DNA of 64,000 bases from contig CM059582.1 in the NCBI GenBank assembly GCA_030407085.1, positions 202,290,001-202,354,000 of the forward strand, in the 5' to 3' direction. The stretch comes from Trichopria drosophilae. Its lineage: Eukaryota; Arthropoda; Insecta; Hymenoptera; Diapriidae. Below the pieces are notes generated by a model. It was not told the origin of the DNA. It did no database searches and worked only from the letters and a program-made list of their open reading frames with translations. Below are positions 25,145 to 38,150 of the stretch, piece after piece; within the stretch, counting starts at the first letter, position 1; each line of letters opens with the position of its first letter. Position numbers and translations under genes: made by a program.

Positions 25145-25630
25145 TTGAGTGTCCGGATGTAAAAACGCCTTAGCCGCTCGGTCTGACTCATCGTAAGTAG
25201 TAACAGCCAGTTTCGCAGTTTTTTGCATTTATCTTGTTTTGCTTGATAGATAGCAATGTGCTGCCACTGACTAAGTTGTAGGTATCGAAAATATCGTTAA
25301 TTTAAGTCGTCATTCGTTCCGATTTGATTAAAATTGTGCCCAGGGGATCCTTCGGATGTCGCTTTTTTTTGTCAGCTGACGGTCTCCACAGCTTTCCAGT
25401 GGGAGAAAAACGCGGCTTCCGAAGGCGCCCCTGGACACAATTATTAGCGAATCTGAACGAGTGATGACTCAAATTAAAGATATTTTCAATACATACAACT
25501 TTGTCACGGGCGGCACGTTGCTATCTATCAAGCAAAAAAAAGATAAATGCAAAAAACTGCGAAACTGGCTGTTACTACTTACGATGAGTCAGACCGAGTG
25601 GGTAAGGAGTTTTTGCATCCGGGCACTCAA
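25145..25630. mobile_element. 486-base element with ~220-base terminal inverted repeats
   Basis: The left arm runs from TTGAGTGTCCGGATG at 25145 to about 25365. Its reverse complement fills about 25410-25630, starting TTGAGTGCCCGGATG. Both arms carry TCGGTCTGACTCATCG, AGTAACAGCCAGTTTCGCAG, TTTTGCATTTATCTT and GCTTGATAGATAGCAA, with only scattered mismatches. A short loop (about 25366-25408) holds GTCAGCTGAC. Almost the whole element is arm, so its RNA would be a long near-perfect duplex. The 69-codon frame inside (25461-25670) is an artefact of the arm. High arm identity suggests recent activity or gene conversion. TA occurs next to both ends, offset by one base. Confidence 0.88.
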
Positions 25631-25721
25631 TAGATGGGTGACATCCATACAGAGTCCCTTTTCTTCGTAACAAATATGAAAACTCCAGACGGTCACTTCA
25701 ATAAAAGTATACACAACATTA

Positions 25722-25770
25722 CTTTTGGATTTGAGCGCCATCTAGCGATCGAAAAAATAATTTAATAATA
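25722..25770. promoter_or_regulatory. CTCF-like word in a repeated context
   Basis: GCGCCATCTAGCG (reverse complement CGCTAGATGGCGC) fits the animal CTCF core pattern SYAGRKGGCRS. The surroundings (TTTTGGATT before, a run of As with ATAA after) are shared with the copy at 37162-37205, so it may be carried by a short interspersed repeat. Binding is inference only. Confidence 0.3.
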
Positions 25771-27883
25771 CTTCGTTTATTTAGCGCCCTAGATAAAAAT
25801 ATCAACATGGATATGAACCATTTCTCTCTCACTTCTTGGAAAATTATCATATCCATACTAAAAATTACCATAAAATATATACAAAATTTCCATACCATGG
25901 GAATTTGCAGATTTTTATATATGTCAGCGAGTAGTTCAAAATAATCATCAAAGCAAACATGAAATTAGTTCAGACAACATTATCAGATTTATACTTCCTT
26001 GGTTATGTAATGGAATGTTACAGAAATGTCCAAGATACCGTTACAATATTTTCTCCATGTTTAGTATTTTAGTGGAGTATTTTAACGCGGGTATATTTCC
26101 TTTTGTATTTTGTCGACGGATCTTTTATAGCTGTGTACGCCGTATAGAGACTTCAATAATCGAAGACCTCCACAGTATGAACTAACGTCGATATAAAAAC
26201 AATCGTATAACATCGATGCAAGGACGACAAAAGGGAAATGTAATACCGTAAAAGTTTTATGGTCAATGGCGACATTCTTTCTCATTGCGTCTATTTGTAC
26301 TTGAGTTTTGTGTGCTTTACATATCCACTCTGCCAAACAATTCACTTATCTATTATTCCACGCTTTATGTTTCCGAAATAGATTCCTACAGTAATGAACT
26401 TGACTAAAAGCGGCAATTAAGTCGATAATCGTGTGGGACAAAGCCCAGGGTTTTCGAGATACATGGATATTTTCTCGATGCTCTTTGAATTTTGTAACTT
26501 CCGGACGGATGACCTCCATTTTTCAAAATGCATTTTTTTAACACTTTCCGGTTGTTTCAGCATGAAGGGACTTTTTTGTGTATTGAAACGAATAGTGCCT
26601 TGAGTACGATCAATTCGAAAAATTTAAATTTAAATTGTTAGAAATTTGTGCAAAATATAAAACTTGAGATGGTTTTGAGAGACTGAAATTTTAAGAATAC
26701 AGAGTTAAAATGCATAAAGCTAACCAACTGGAGTATTTTATAGAAGAAAGAGAACTCCATAAAATTTTACATGCAAAAATATTCAAAATCGTTTTGGTGC
26801 TTAAAAAAACGAAGCACTGTTGTGGACATCTGGACGCATATCAATTTTATCTGAAATCATAAAAATAACAAGATTCGTAGATTTTATTATTTTTTCCATA
26901 AATTGAGTTCAGGTTTAAGTAAAACATTATATTTCAATGTTAACTAAACTATTTTGAGGTGTGGGTTCTGCATTACAAAATGCACATATAATAATCGTAA
27001 AAAATTAATACATTATTGCCTGCAGATTTAAAAGTGTAATAGCCCCCCAAATTATGATCCACGTTTATTGTTACAAGTAATTATTGTTTATTAATAGTAG
27101 GGTATAAGGAACATGAAATACCAAAATGCATCTCAAAGAAAGGATGAAACGTTCCTCAACAAATCGAAGTAAAATTGTAAATAGGAGAAGTATCGTAAGT
27201 AGAGATAGTCTTTTCGGGTCAGACATTAATTTACAGATCTCGATTTGTTGTGTACTTTAATTTTGTCATTGTGGTAGACCAAGAACAATGGAGATGTTAC
27301 CTGATTGCGGTCTTATTTTTACCGTTAAAAACAATTATTAATAAAGTTTTTGGATTAGGACAAACGAATACTATTTTTTCTTTTAAACTTTTTTTTTCTT
27401 AGGAATTTATTAGTGTCCTCTTTTATTTTAGACAGTTTAGACAATGTTTAAGCATAGATGGTAGAATCGTCCAAACTTCACTCAAAATCGAATATATTAC
27501 AGAAGTAAAATTGTTACAGAAATGTGCTCTAGGGGTCGCTGAGATCGTTCAAATGAGAAAACTGGTATTCAACGGTATTTCACTTTTGTTACCATCTAGC
27601 TGCTGTAATGATATGTAATAATGTTTAAATAAACAATAGTCGATGTTGAAAAAATGTATATATTTTTATGGGGTTAAATCAGTTACTGAAAGCTAATTTT
27701 TCCGAATCTCTAGGAGCATGCATGTCCATTTTCGTTTACGGTAGTTGTTTTTGTTTATAAAATTTTTAAATGACAATAATTGTTATTAGTCTTTTGATTT
27801 ATTCAGTGTACGTGTTTGAGGGCAGATACCCCAGCGCCCGGTATGTAAATATGAACCAAATAACAGATTTTTTAAAATTTGGT

Positions 27884-27890
<7 letters not shown>

Positions 27891-27919
<29 letters not shown>
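27891..27919 (+). repeat. (TC)n microsatellite
   Basis: An uninterrupted TC dinucleotide run of about 14 units, preceded by a C-rich lead-in CCCTCCC. Open frames crossing it on either strand (SLSLSL or RERERE) are artefacts. Confidence 0.95.
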
Positions 27920-27922
<3 letters not shown>

Positions 27923-28309
27923 GTTGGCGCCTATGGATTTTCTTATGTAACTGCTGGATATGGTCGCTAACTTCAGGTTCATTTTTTATCAATATTATAT
28001 TGAAAGTGTGGTATTAGTAATTATAAGATATTATTCTGAATCTTGTAACAAGTAGGCTTGAATTTATTCTGTCAAAAATAGTAAAGTTGAATATAAAAAT
28101 TGAATGTGATTACAACATGATAATATCTTGAGTATGTTTTCACGATATCACATCATCACATTATCTTTATTAATCGACTGAAGTTTACGTAAACATGAAC
28201 AATTATATCTCCGTACAAAATCTCTAAACTCCATATACTCTGGAAACCAACTACTATTTATTGAATTCACATAAATAAACCACCAGAAAAGATTTTTGTC
28301 ATAGTAGGC

Positions 28310-28500
28310 TGCAAAATGCGAGTTGTCGCCCTCGGGAGTGCAAAATCACAGGGTACGGAATTAACGTTGTATACATATTAATGAATGTTCAACAAATTTG
28401 AATTTCGTACCTCGAAAGCAGAGTTCTTTGCATTTTACTCCTTATATGAGAAAAAATTTTGTTCGTACAACGGGAGTAAAATTTTGAGCACTAGGGATGA
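28310..28500. repeat. Palindrome-rich island 1
   Basis: Short stems built on GCAAAATG / GCATTTTACT and GAGTAAAATTTT, with CCCTCGGGAG. It resembles the islands at 39.6, 41.0, 59.3, 59.8 and 62.0 kb in spacing and word type (GAGTRCAAAAT, GGGAGTAAAAT). Individual stems are short, so the family assignment is by architecture rather than alignment. Confidence 0.35.
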
Positions 28501-30999
28501 ATAATACTATTATCATAATCCGCACTCACTATCAAGAAGTTCGATATAACTACACGATAATCACAAATAATAACACTTCTGCCTGCCAAGATAGGGATCT
28601 TCTATAGAGTACTGAAAATTATTATTCTCACCACAATATAAATAAAACTTATGTCTGATCCTGTGAAGAAATTAGTTGATTTAGATTTAATTTAGTTCTG
28701 TATAGGAAAATATATTTACAGTATGCATATGATCCCGTAATCATTAAAACCTTTGAATCATGAATTCATTCTTGACTTCGAAATGAAACAATGTGCAAAT
28801 ATGGAAAATTTTGGACAGGGTCATACTTATTTGTGACTGGATATCGTTGCGATAAATATTCTTTGTGAATCTATCTCCCGACTTTTCGTAATCCAGAGTG
28901 TAATTTCGTAAGCCAACACTATTTTGATACATTTTTTATTGTAGTTGATTGTTGTGGATCGAATTATGTTTGCCGTTATCAAAATATCTCAATACTCTGT
29001 TTCGAAAAGTGTCTCTCGTTTCTCATTTCTCTAACAGATAAACATTTCCAGTAGATAGGAAACCGATAAAAAAATACTTTTTTCTATGTCTTTCCCTATA
29101 TTTTTTATAAATATCCTACAATTTCAAGCGAATGTGTTGAGCCCTCCTGCCGTCCTCGCCTCAATTGAATAGGTTCGTCTGACATTTGAATAAAAATAGT
29201 AGGAATTAAGAAATAGAGACTCTAAATATATATTTGTTTATAAATAGTTAAAAAAAAAGAAAGAAAAAGGAATATTTTAAATTGATGTCCTATTTGCTAC
29301 AAATGGAAATTCATTCACTACAATACACGACGAACAATTTTCTGTCAGAAAAAAATTAAACAAGACATTTTTTCTGGGCAATTGCAAAAGTAACTACAAC
29401 TTAATTCACTATAAAAAAAACTATGGAAATATCGTTTTGATTATGAAATGTTGGGCGCCAAATTCACAAAGCGTTTTTCTTCAATGTTATTTTACTTGCG
29501 ATATCAAAAAAGTTTTCAAAAAAGAGTATATTTCATCAATAAAATATCTATAAATAAACGTAACACGGGGTAAAAGAGTCGGAAGTAGTGTTTTCTAAAC
29601 AAATAAATAACCGATAATAAATTAGAAAATATCGCGGCGCCCTTGCCACTGACCGAGTACCGGCGGCATGTCCGGGACTTTGGTACATTTGCAGTCTGTT
29701 TTGTCGATTTACCGTTCACGTTGATGGGAGTGAGAGAGAAAGGAACGTTATTAATTTGGCCTCCAGGGTACCACTAATATTCATTTGGTCTGCCGAGTGG
29801 GAACGTGCGTACAGCAAAGTGGACTCGGGTCAGCTGCCTCTGTACCCCCCTCCTCCCCATCACTCCCACTCTCTTTCATTCCTCTTTGAAGCAAAATAGT
29901 AAACACGAAGATCAAGCAAATAACTCCATATCGATATAATTCATTCTGATAGAAACATACAATTTTTTAAGATATATAATTTGACTGAGTTCAGGGAACA
30001 TCGATAATAAATACCTCACACACTGACATCTATTCCACAAAGTCGAAGAAGTAAATATTTTTGCATTGAAGCTAACTTCTCCTTAGTGTGCATATTTATT
30101 TTTGAATGATGATCAAGGAAATATGATTGAAACGAGTCCCGGAAGTATAGAGCTTAGATCCCTTCGATTTTCGAATCTTTATATTTTAACATTGTTTTCG
30201 AAAACAGTATCCAGTCGTTCTTAATTTTGTCATCTGAGGTTCCATGTATAAAGCGACTGGCACTTCCTGTGCAACATTACGGAAAACTGCGTCGTCTATT
30301 TTGAGGCAGGTTTTCGAAGAATTAACTAATGCACATGGTGTCGCTCCAAGCACCTTGAACCTATTCTTCTCACCCTTCTAAACCTTTAGCTCCTCTCACC
30401 CATTTTTCCTTTCATAAACCATCCCTGTTAGGGTGTTTAAGAAGAATGATGGTGGGAGGCCCAAAATGTTCCGCGCGCCTCTATGCGGTTTAGTTCGTCG
30501 GTCTCAAACAAGCGACCACGAAAATAACGGACAGAGTCAGCCTCGTGACCTAGGTCTATAACAATGTATAAACTCTAAACAGTTTTTGATACTGCAAGAT
30601 GTTATAAATAATATAGAACAAGAAACACTGGTTGCACAGTACATCGTAAATGCAACCAATCACAAAGCTCTATACAATATAAAATCGTCAGGAATGTCTG
30701 ACGTCAAAAGTCTGTATCTACTTACAACATTTTCCCCTTTTTTTCAATTTGGCAGGCTTTTGAACACGTCGATTGTCCGAGAAAGCTTCGAGATATTGAG
30801 CATGTATTTTGAGATATCTTGTTACAGTAGTGCCTACGCTAAGGTCCGACATTTTCTCCGAAATAGTTCGAAATAGAACGACAGTGTTATATTCCGGCAT
30901 AGTTTTATCTAGAAAATTGTTAATATTCTATATCTTTGCGCGTCTACCAGCCAACTTATTTGTCCAGAAATCACTGTTGTTTCTTGAGTTTCTGTGTCT

Positions 31000-33565
31000 T
31001 ATTTTACACGAGAGAGAATTCCCAACCTAACCCATGCAAGGGATATCCTAATGTATCTACGCAGTAATGTATTGTGTGCGAAAGGGAAAAAAAATTGCAA
31101 CCTCCCTATTACTACGCGAGTCTATGCTGATCCTGCAAATGCCAATTGAGGAATCCTTGCCATATGCGTGATACTTCACTGCAGTTTATGTAATAACCTT
31201 TCTTATTCTGATTATTCGGCCTAACTTTTCAAGCATATTTGGCCTATTAAGCCAACCTATTTATGTATCGACTCGATCGACTTTGAAAAAATCACGATAA
31301 AGTCTGGCAGAAACAATGCAACATTGGAAAGGCCTATTGTTAAAGTGTAACGCGAGTGCTCAGTAATTCCGAACGGCATTCTTTTCGCGTTATCCCAAAC
31401 CCCATAACAAAAGGCAGAAAAACGAAGACATGAACGGTAACTGATGCTGACTCTTTTATGCGACGACGTTCGTAAACCTCGGGAAATTAATGCTCAACGA
31501 TAAGGCCGAATGACGGGAATGAAAGCGTAAGCAGCCTCGCAGTACCTGGAGAAGGAAAACAAAGAACCTTTTTTATGTCGGTGTGAAACGTCCTAAGCCT
31601 CGTTTACTAACGAGAAAAAGTAACAGCGCATCTACCGGCGGGCGTAAATAAAATATATGGCATCTGCACTCTACATTTTACTTATTTCAATTAAGCCCCG
31701 CTCCGGAGGCACCGATGGGCTCCCCATCCATCCGGACGACGTTCGTTTACATAAAATAATACTAATCAATATTTAATAAACGAGAAAACTACAATGGCGG
31801 AGCCCCCGGCGCGAATCCTTTACAAAGAATAAATAGTTCTCTCAAAGGGAATGTTTTACACGCCGACGCAATCCGATCATTTTTTCATTAGGAAAAAGCT
31901 GCGCGGACCGCTCGAAAACTTTGTTCCTCCGGTAGCGCGAGAAAACCGACTTTCATAATCCTTGCATGAACTTATCATTGCGTAATGCATCGGACGCTTT
32001 ACTGGATTCCCGAATTATTGTACCTCGGGCATTGCGAAATCTCGAAAAGAATTCCACGCTTTTGATTACTAATGTTTCATTTCGGTTCGAAATATAAGGC
32101 ATCCGACGTATATAGCGAGCAATTTCTTCATCCCGGATAAGGCTTTCATCCGACACACGTCGCAGACGTTAAAACGATGTGAAATGCACGTCAACGAGAA
32201 TGGCGCGAAGGCAAGATTATGGAAAAAGAAATGTGAAAGCTTTTTTATGTCCTATTTATCCATCTTTCACTGGTGATGAAAATGCAGCCGGAACCGTGAA
32301 GGGCATCTTCATCGATTAATGACGTCGTATATTTTATTTACGCAGACGAAGCGGAAATGCTCAGGTGCGTCTCTCAGTTCGGGAACGCAATAGTGCCATA
32401 CAGTCCGTAAGATAATGCGGAATATAGCGGAAACGCAAAGGGGAAACGAAAAGCGTCAAAGTGCGATCCCTTGAGTGGTATCTGTGTTATGCGATAGTAC
32501 CTGAACCCCGTGCACGTAGACGAAAAAAAAAAGACCAAAGTCGATCCTTTCCTCGTCTTTTGCTGCAACGACGACGCAGGCGTAAACCAGTCCCTTTCCG
32601 CCTCCCTTTCCCTATTCTGCTTGACTCAATTATATTCTCTAAATTTCTTCGAGTGAAAATTCATTCTCTGTTGGATAAAAAAACGAGGCTGTCTTGTAAA
32701 GTGAGGTTTCACATTCTTTACTCAGACAGGAATGGATAGAATAAAACACGCGCAATTGACTGACCCAATACTAGCAGACTGTACTGAAGCATTACTAGCC
32801 GCCAGTACTAGTTTCGATGACGGCCGGAGATTAGTAATGTAGATCATTACATAATTCTGAAAAAAAGTTTGGCCAGACTTCCATACCAATCGGCAGCTCC
32901 CGCTCCCATAGTCCACTTCACATTTTTTGATAGTATTCAGGAATAGTTTATCAAACAATTAAGACTATTAAAAAAATTTTTTTTATCCGATAAATGAGGT
33001 CTCCCTCGTCGAAAAGTCGACTACGAGTCGGGCACATAATGAAGGAGCGTTATTAATTGTTCTAATTGATTCTAAAGTAAAGTTATTTCGACGGTAAAAT
33101 ATCCTTCGTCCCGCGGGGACCATAGATATAGAACTCGTCGGGCATAACGTTATTCGATATTCCAATGACGTTACTCTTGGGAACAAACGGTCGAAGTGGG
33201 ATCGCACGAAATCAAATTAAATAACCGACAATTCCTCGGACTCGCGTTTCATCGCAATGAGAGTTTAACCGAGTGCCGAGCTTCCTGACGTAATGGGCTC
33301 GAAAAGGTTTACAGAGTCATTCCGGCTCGGACGCAAATCCTTCCGGAATTTCGACCGCCGGTTTTTGAGATTAGGTTCGCCGCGACGACATTCCCTTTCC
33401 TTGTCGTTCTTCCTCGACGTTCGTGAACATTCGTCTGAGAATAAGTACGTGTCAAGGCGACGTGTTATCGACATACAAATCAGTCGTTCTGAAAACGTAC
33501 GCAATGTTTTTGACACGTGGGCAATTCTTTCTCTGCCTCGCGAAAATCGTTTTGAGCGTTTTCGA
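31000..33565. other. GC-richer unique sequence, no gene called
   Basis: About 2.5 kb of mixed composition with many CpG words and no visible internal repeat. Frames of 60-90 codons occur on both strands (32461-32739 plus, 33265-33516 minus, 33293-33568 plus) and overlap; none is recognised. This is the longest apparently unique block in the window and a good candidate for conserved non-coding DNA. Confidence 0.3.
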
Positions 33566-34085
33566 TAAAAGTTTTAGACAGGTACGTCACTCGATTTTGC
33601 AACAATCCATTTGGAGTTCGAGGCGTGAAAATAACCCAATTTGAAAAATATGGTAGATAATTAATAAAACTTAAGAGGGAATACTCAGAACATCAACAAA
33701 GATTTAGGACGCGATTTTTCAGAGTCTCTATATTTGTCTAAGTTTGTACTTGATGAAATGTGTTTATGATAGAATAAACATGTTGAATTTAGCATATCCT
33801 AGATAAATTATTCCATAGAATTTTAATAAACTAAGTACCACTGCTACGGGGATTCTGACCCATCTCATTCATCAATAGACTATTAGTGCTTATACTCGCT
33901 AAATAGTATGGTTAAGGGAGTTCTGGCAAATATTACTCTCTAATATACTGCCCTCACAAACTAAGTAGTATGTCTATGGGGGTTCTGCGAAATATCACTC
34001 TGCACCGCTTAAAAAATATATAAAATACATTAAAACACCATTGAACAGAAAAATGAGCAAAAATCTTTGAAGATATATGTTATCA
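33565..34085 (+). repeat. Duplicated segment, copy A, with 3-unit internal array
   Basis: Three units of about 65 bases begin near 33831, 33898 and 33961. Each carries an AAGTAGTAT...GCTA(T/C)GGGGGTTCT-type core and a CATCAATAGACTA-type tail in the first unit. The array is followed by AATATATAAAATACATTAAAA and CATTGAACA. The same order recurs at 35335-35720. Upstream sequence is also similar but more diverged. No coding potential is evident. Confidence 0.7.
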
Positions 34086-34239
34086 GAAGTATATTATTTT
34101 GCATAAGCTCAATAATTCCAACAGCCAAAAATTAAGAAGTCAAAACGGAATGTTTCGAAGTTAATTAATTTTCAAAATCTCCAAATAATCTTGTATAATG
34201 TCTGAATTATTTTTCCTTTTATTTTCGTGCAATAAGCAT

Positions 34240-35000
34240 TGGCTTAATTAAATTTGCTCTTGGAGAAAATGATAACTGGTCTGATACACAGGAGCGTTTG
34301 CGTTTGCATTTGCGTTAGTCCGTGCAAATAGCGGGGACGTACAATCATATCCGTGAAGGACGTGACCGGCGTGTGCGCTCTGTGTGAACTTTACACGACC
34401 AATATTGTTAGCATTCTGTAGCCTGCGTCCCTTATTCAAATCGTCTCCTAAAATTCATGTTCACGAAGAACGCGACCCAGTCTGCCGGAAGCTAAACTTC
34501 ACAGATCAGCGTAACAGGTGAACTTGGAAAGTCGGAAATAATTAATCTGATGCTCGATGGAAATCTACATTATGAGCATCAATCTAATCATTTTTAAGCA
34601 TGTACGCTTCTTTGACACACTCGCTGAAAGGAATCTCCACGAACTTCGTATGCCGTATGGAAATCCAACTTCAAATAAAAAACAGTTCTGCAGCTAATTT
34701 GACGCAGAATGGCTGGAGTGTTATTGTGTCGGTAGGCAAAAAAAGTCAGATGTACAAGCTGCGCACGTTTTCGGAGCATCCACACGTCGGATGTCGTACT
34801 AACTACATAGGCGTAACGGAATATACGTGCACGATTTGCATACGAGCAAGTATTGCAGCATACGGCAATTACAACGAGCGCGCCGACCACATTTTCCCGC
34901 ACGGGCGAAAACGTGACGTTTCTACTTAATTGGACGGGGATCTGATAGATGCGTCGGCAATCTAACGAGCGCATCACGAAGTGAATGTGTTACTCTACGT
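34240..35000. other. GC-richer unique sequence, no gene called
   Basis: Lies between the two copies of the duplicated segment. It includes a GCGTTTGCGTTTGCATTTGCG hexamer-type run at about 34285-34308. Frames at 34600-34929 (plus, 109 codons) and 34594-34977 (minus, 127 codons) overlap in opposite directions and neither is recognised. Confidence 0.3.
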
Positions 35001-35334
35001 GCTTCATGTGTAACATTCATAAAAAGGATCCAACTATTTCCATCGAAAAAAATCGGATCCGATATGAAATGGCCTGAATACCCGTTGATTTCAACCCTGA
35101 CTTTATGCCAATTATATGTTGAAGATAATGCAATGGATTCCAAAATAAGTGGCCGAGATAAATTTTTTTTCACGATATATTTTATATGTACACTTGTAGA
35201 TTATAAATAGTTTATGTTGTATAAACTTACTCATAACGAATGAAGTCAACCTATTTAATTCCAAAGATGTACATTTAATTTCCTGATTATTGACGGGAGA
35301 AATGATTAATATGGGCTTCAATGTAACCTAGTCT

Positions 35335-35720
35335 AACATTTTTTAGTACCTCATTTCGATTGGCGAAGAGTTCGAGACGAGCATAACTATTTAATTTGAA
35401 GAATATTATAGATAATCAATTAAACTAATAAGGGATGATGAAACTGATCAACTACACGCATGATTTAAGTAGTATTGCTACGGGGGTTCTGACACACTTC
35501 ACGCATCAATAGACTACAAGAGCTGTTACACACCAAGAAGTACAGCTACGGTGGTTCTTGCACACATTGCTCATTAATACACCATAAGTACTCTCACAAG
35601 CGAAGTAGTATAGCTATGGGGGTTCTATTCAATAAGTACTACTTGAACAATATATAAAACACATTAAAATAACATTGAACACAAATAAAAAGCAGACATT
35701 TTTCAAGATCTTTGTCAGCT
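35335..35720 (+). repeat. Duplicated segment, copy B, with 3-unit internal array
   Basis: Units begin near 35464, 35540 and 35607, with cores AAGTAGTATTGCTACGGGGG, AAGTACAGCTACGGTGG and AAGTAGTATAGCTATGGGGG, each followed by TTCT. The CATCAATAGACTA tail and the downstream AATATATAAAACACATTAAAA and CATTGAACAC words match copy A in order. Same orientation, about 1.63 kb from copy A. Confidence 0.7.
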
Positions 35721-36190
35721 AAAACGAAAATCGTGCCTTTATAAAAGACCGAGAATTCCATGAAATTTTTGTTTCGTGAATTTGTTAATATATGGAAAAG
35801 TAATGGACATGATTCCGGATTTCAAACATTTTTCATATACGAAATTAAATTATTTTGAAACTTACTTTTGATTCGCTTAAGATGATATTAATTAAATTGA
35901 TGCACGTTTTTGCCCTAAGACAATTTTTTGTATACAATAATGTATCAAATATTCAGAAAAGACACCACAATTTAGAAAAGTTTCTATAAAATATGATTCT
36001 AACAGGCACAATCATATTTTGAAAATCAAGTCAATGCAGTAAAAGTACATGATTTTCGCGCAACATTCCATTAACCTTCATTAAGGATCATTATGCTTCA
36101 AACCTCCATGAGTACCTAAAATCTCACGTTAATAGAAAACATTTGAAATATAAATTCAATCTCCATCATGAAACAATTAAATTTAAAAAA
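35720..36190. other. AT-rich spacer
   Basis: No feature seen. Confidence 0.4.
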
Positions 36191-36194
36191 CTCT

Positions 36195-37900
36195 CCAATT
36201 GAGGACAATCGGGATGAAACGCAATAATTCGAAATGCCTTTCTAATGACAAAGTAATCGCCTATTTCCCTATTGTTTCATTCGCGGAAAATCAATTAGAC
36301 GTTCTTCGAAAACGCGATTCATTCACGGTGAATGGACGGGAAGCCGTTATCACAATTCTGATACGAGAAATTTCATTGAATGCCTGCGTTAGCGCAATAG
36401 TTCGCACTCACAGCAAGCTTTTAGAACTTTCGGCCTAAAAATAGCGTTGCGAATCAGCATGGCGAATGGTGCAAACGAGATTTACGTTTGGATGAATTAA
36501 CGGAATTTCATCCACGACGTCCTCATATGTGACGGTGCAACGCGCTACCGCGAATAGGTGACTTGGTTGACACACTTTTCCAAAAAAGTAGCATCGTCTA
36601 TTTTCGTGAACCGAAACGCACGCGTACGTTTTGCCCGATCGTTCTGTCTTAGTCACTTTGTTACCCCTTTAAATCTGCGTGCCTATAAAAAATGCATCTT
36701 TTCGTGGCGCATGTATCATTTATACTACTATCACTATCCAATATTTATGAAATGCTAACAAAGGAAATTATGGAGTTAGATCATATATATCATAAAACCC
36801 AGAATTCTTTAAGGGATCCGTAAGATATTAAAAAATTTCATGACTTCCTGCTCAAAAATAATTCTTAAAGTGATCTTTATATAATGACTTATGCATCGAT
36901 AAGCGCTTTACAATATCACTCAATATCACTCCGAATCGACGACGCTCTCAAGCAATATTCGGCAAAGGACGGCACTCTTCGAAACATTTCGGTACCCATA
37001 CACTCCCTCCTGAAGTAAATAAAAATACTGAAGTGGAGGTAGTGATGGAAAACAAACGGATATAACTTGGGGCGATATTCGGCCATGTTTAATGTATGGA
37101 TTGAACAACGTAGAACAAGGACTGTAATTTGAGGACTCAGGAAACGAATATCCCGCCATTTCATTTTTGGATTGGAACGCCATCTAGCGTCTCTAAAAAT
37201 AACTCAGATTTTCTCGGATATATTTTTTCAAGAGCTCTATCAGACCTCTTTGAGAGGCATGTGCATTTAATCACGTATCACGTAGCATTTTTTATCAGAC
37301 AGATTTTTTTGGAATAAAAAAAAAGGCGGGTCCAATTATCCATTATCCATTTATTGGGTAGCTACCAATCTTTCTCGAACTTGGTATAAATAGAAGAAAA
37401 CTTGTCTATTTCTCAGCAAATTAGCAGATGGAACGAATTAATTAATAACTACAACAGTTCTCCACCCACGTGCGAGTAAGTTCAAAGACGTCGCCTCGTT
37501 CACGTGGTCTCGTTTATTCAAGCAACTCCGATGTGCACAGACGATATACACGAGCACGCCCGATGAATATACGGACTTACCGGCAAAATTGGAAATACGC
37601 TGCACGGAGACTCGTTTATAACGTCGGCCCAATTAATAAATTGATACCACAGCTGGCATTTTGGCAAGGGAACTCCATTAGATACGGCATTTGGCACCTT
37701 TTCGTAACCCGTGACGTCATAGTAATTATACCAAAACACCGCGTAATGTCCGGCCGTCTCGGCCTCCAGACGGAGTCTTAAAAGAAATCGACTCATCCGT
37801 ATGCCAAGAATCGTGACTCATGGCGATTTCCCTACTTAGTTTTCCCGATCTTTTCTCGTTTCCTAACCGAGACGTCCCAATGTCCTCCATTCGATTGTAT
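36195..37900. other. GC-richer unique sequence, no gene called
   Basis: Mixed-composition DNA with several CpG words, a TGACGTCA at 37712-37719 and a CTCF-like word at 37177-37189. Frames (36199-36438 plus, 37470-37781 plus, 37518-37796 minus) overlap and are not recognised. Confidence 0.3.
37162..37205. promoter_or_regulatory. CTCF-like word, second copy of the repeated context
   Basis: ACGCCATCTAGCG preceded by TTTTTGGATTGG and followed by CTCTAAAAATAA, matching the 25722-25770 context. Reverse complement CGCTAGATGGCGT fits the CTCF core. Confidence 0.3.
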
Positions 37901-38125
37901 CAATGATGGTTCCGTACATGCCACGTCTATTTGATTATATCTATTGTTGATTCAAGATTTAGGTGCAATGTACTGCGCCTGGTTAATTGAGTCAACTTAA
38001 ACGTTGTATGTAAATTCCAGTCTATGATCACATTTTGTACGAGTCCTTTATTCGAAATGGTATCCTCTACATTGAAATCGTGATTGTGTTAAAATACGGG
38101 GTGCATGTATTGAACACAGCATTTT

Positions 38126-38150
38126 GATGCGCCACCATGCGGTGGACACT
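38126..38150 (-). repeat. GGTGGCGC-centred short repeat, copy 3 (core only)
   Basis: On the minus strand CCACCGCATGGTGGCGCATC, matching the core of the copies at 5926 and 20876. The outer half of the repeat (CACAAGT...GTGA) is not found here. Confidence 0.35.

Larger units (their letters stand above)
25631..30990. other. AT-rich non-coding stretch
   Basis: Over 5 kb without a supportable gene. It contains a GCGCCATCTAGCG word (25735-25747), a TC microsatellite (27891-27919), a palindrome-rich island (28310-28500) and a GC-richer patch at about 29640-29880 with no recognisable feature. Frames near 30586-31030 are open on both strands and look like chance. Confidence 0.4.

Noticed and set aside
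25461..25670. 69-codon plus-strand frame
   Set aside because: Lies inside the right arm of the 486-base inverted-repeat element; the arm has no independent evidence of coding.
27770..27992. Frames encoding SLSLSL or RERERE tracts
   Set aside because: They are translations of the TC microsatellite.
29715..29885. GATGGGAGTGAGAGAG and CACTCCCACTCTCTTT as a possible inverted repeat
   Set aside because: The word order is not inverted when aligned base by base; both are just purine- or pyrimidine-rich tracts.
34594..34977. Overlapping 109- and 127-codon frames on opposite strands
   Set aside because: Both are open over the same bases, neither has a recognisable domain, and composition is ordinary for GC-richer non-coding DNA.
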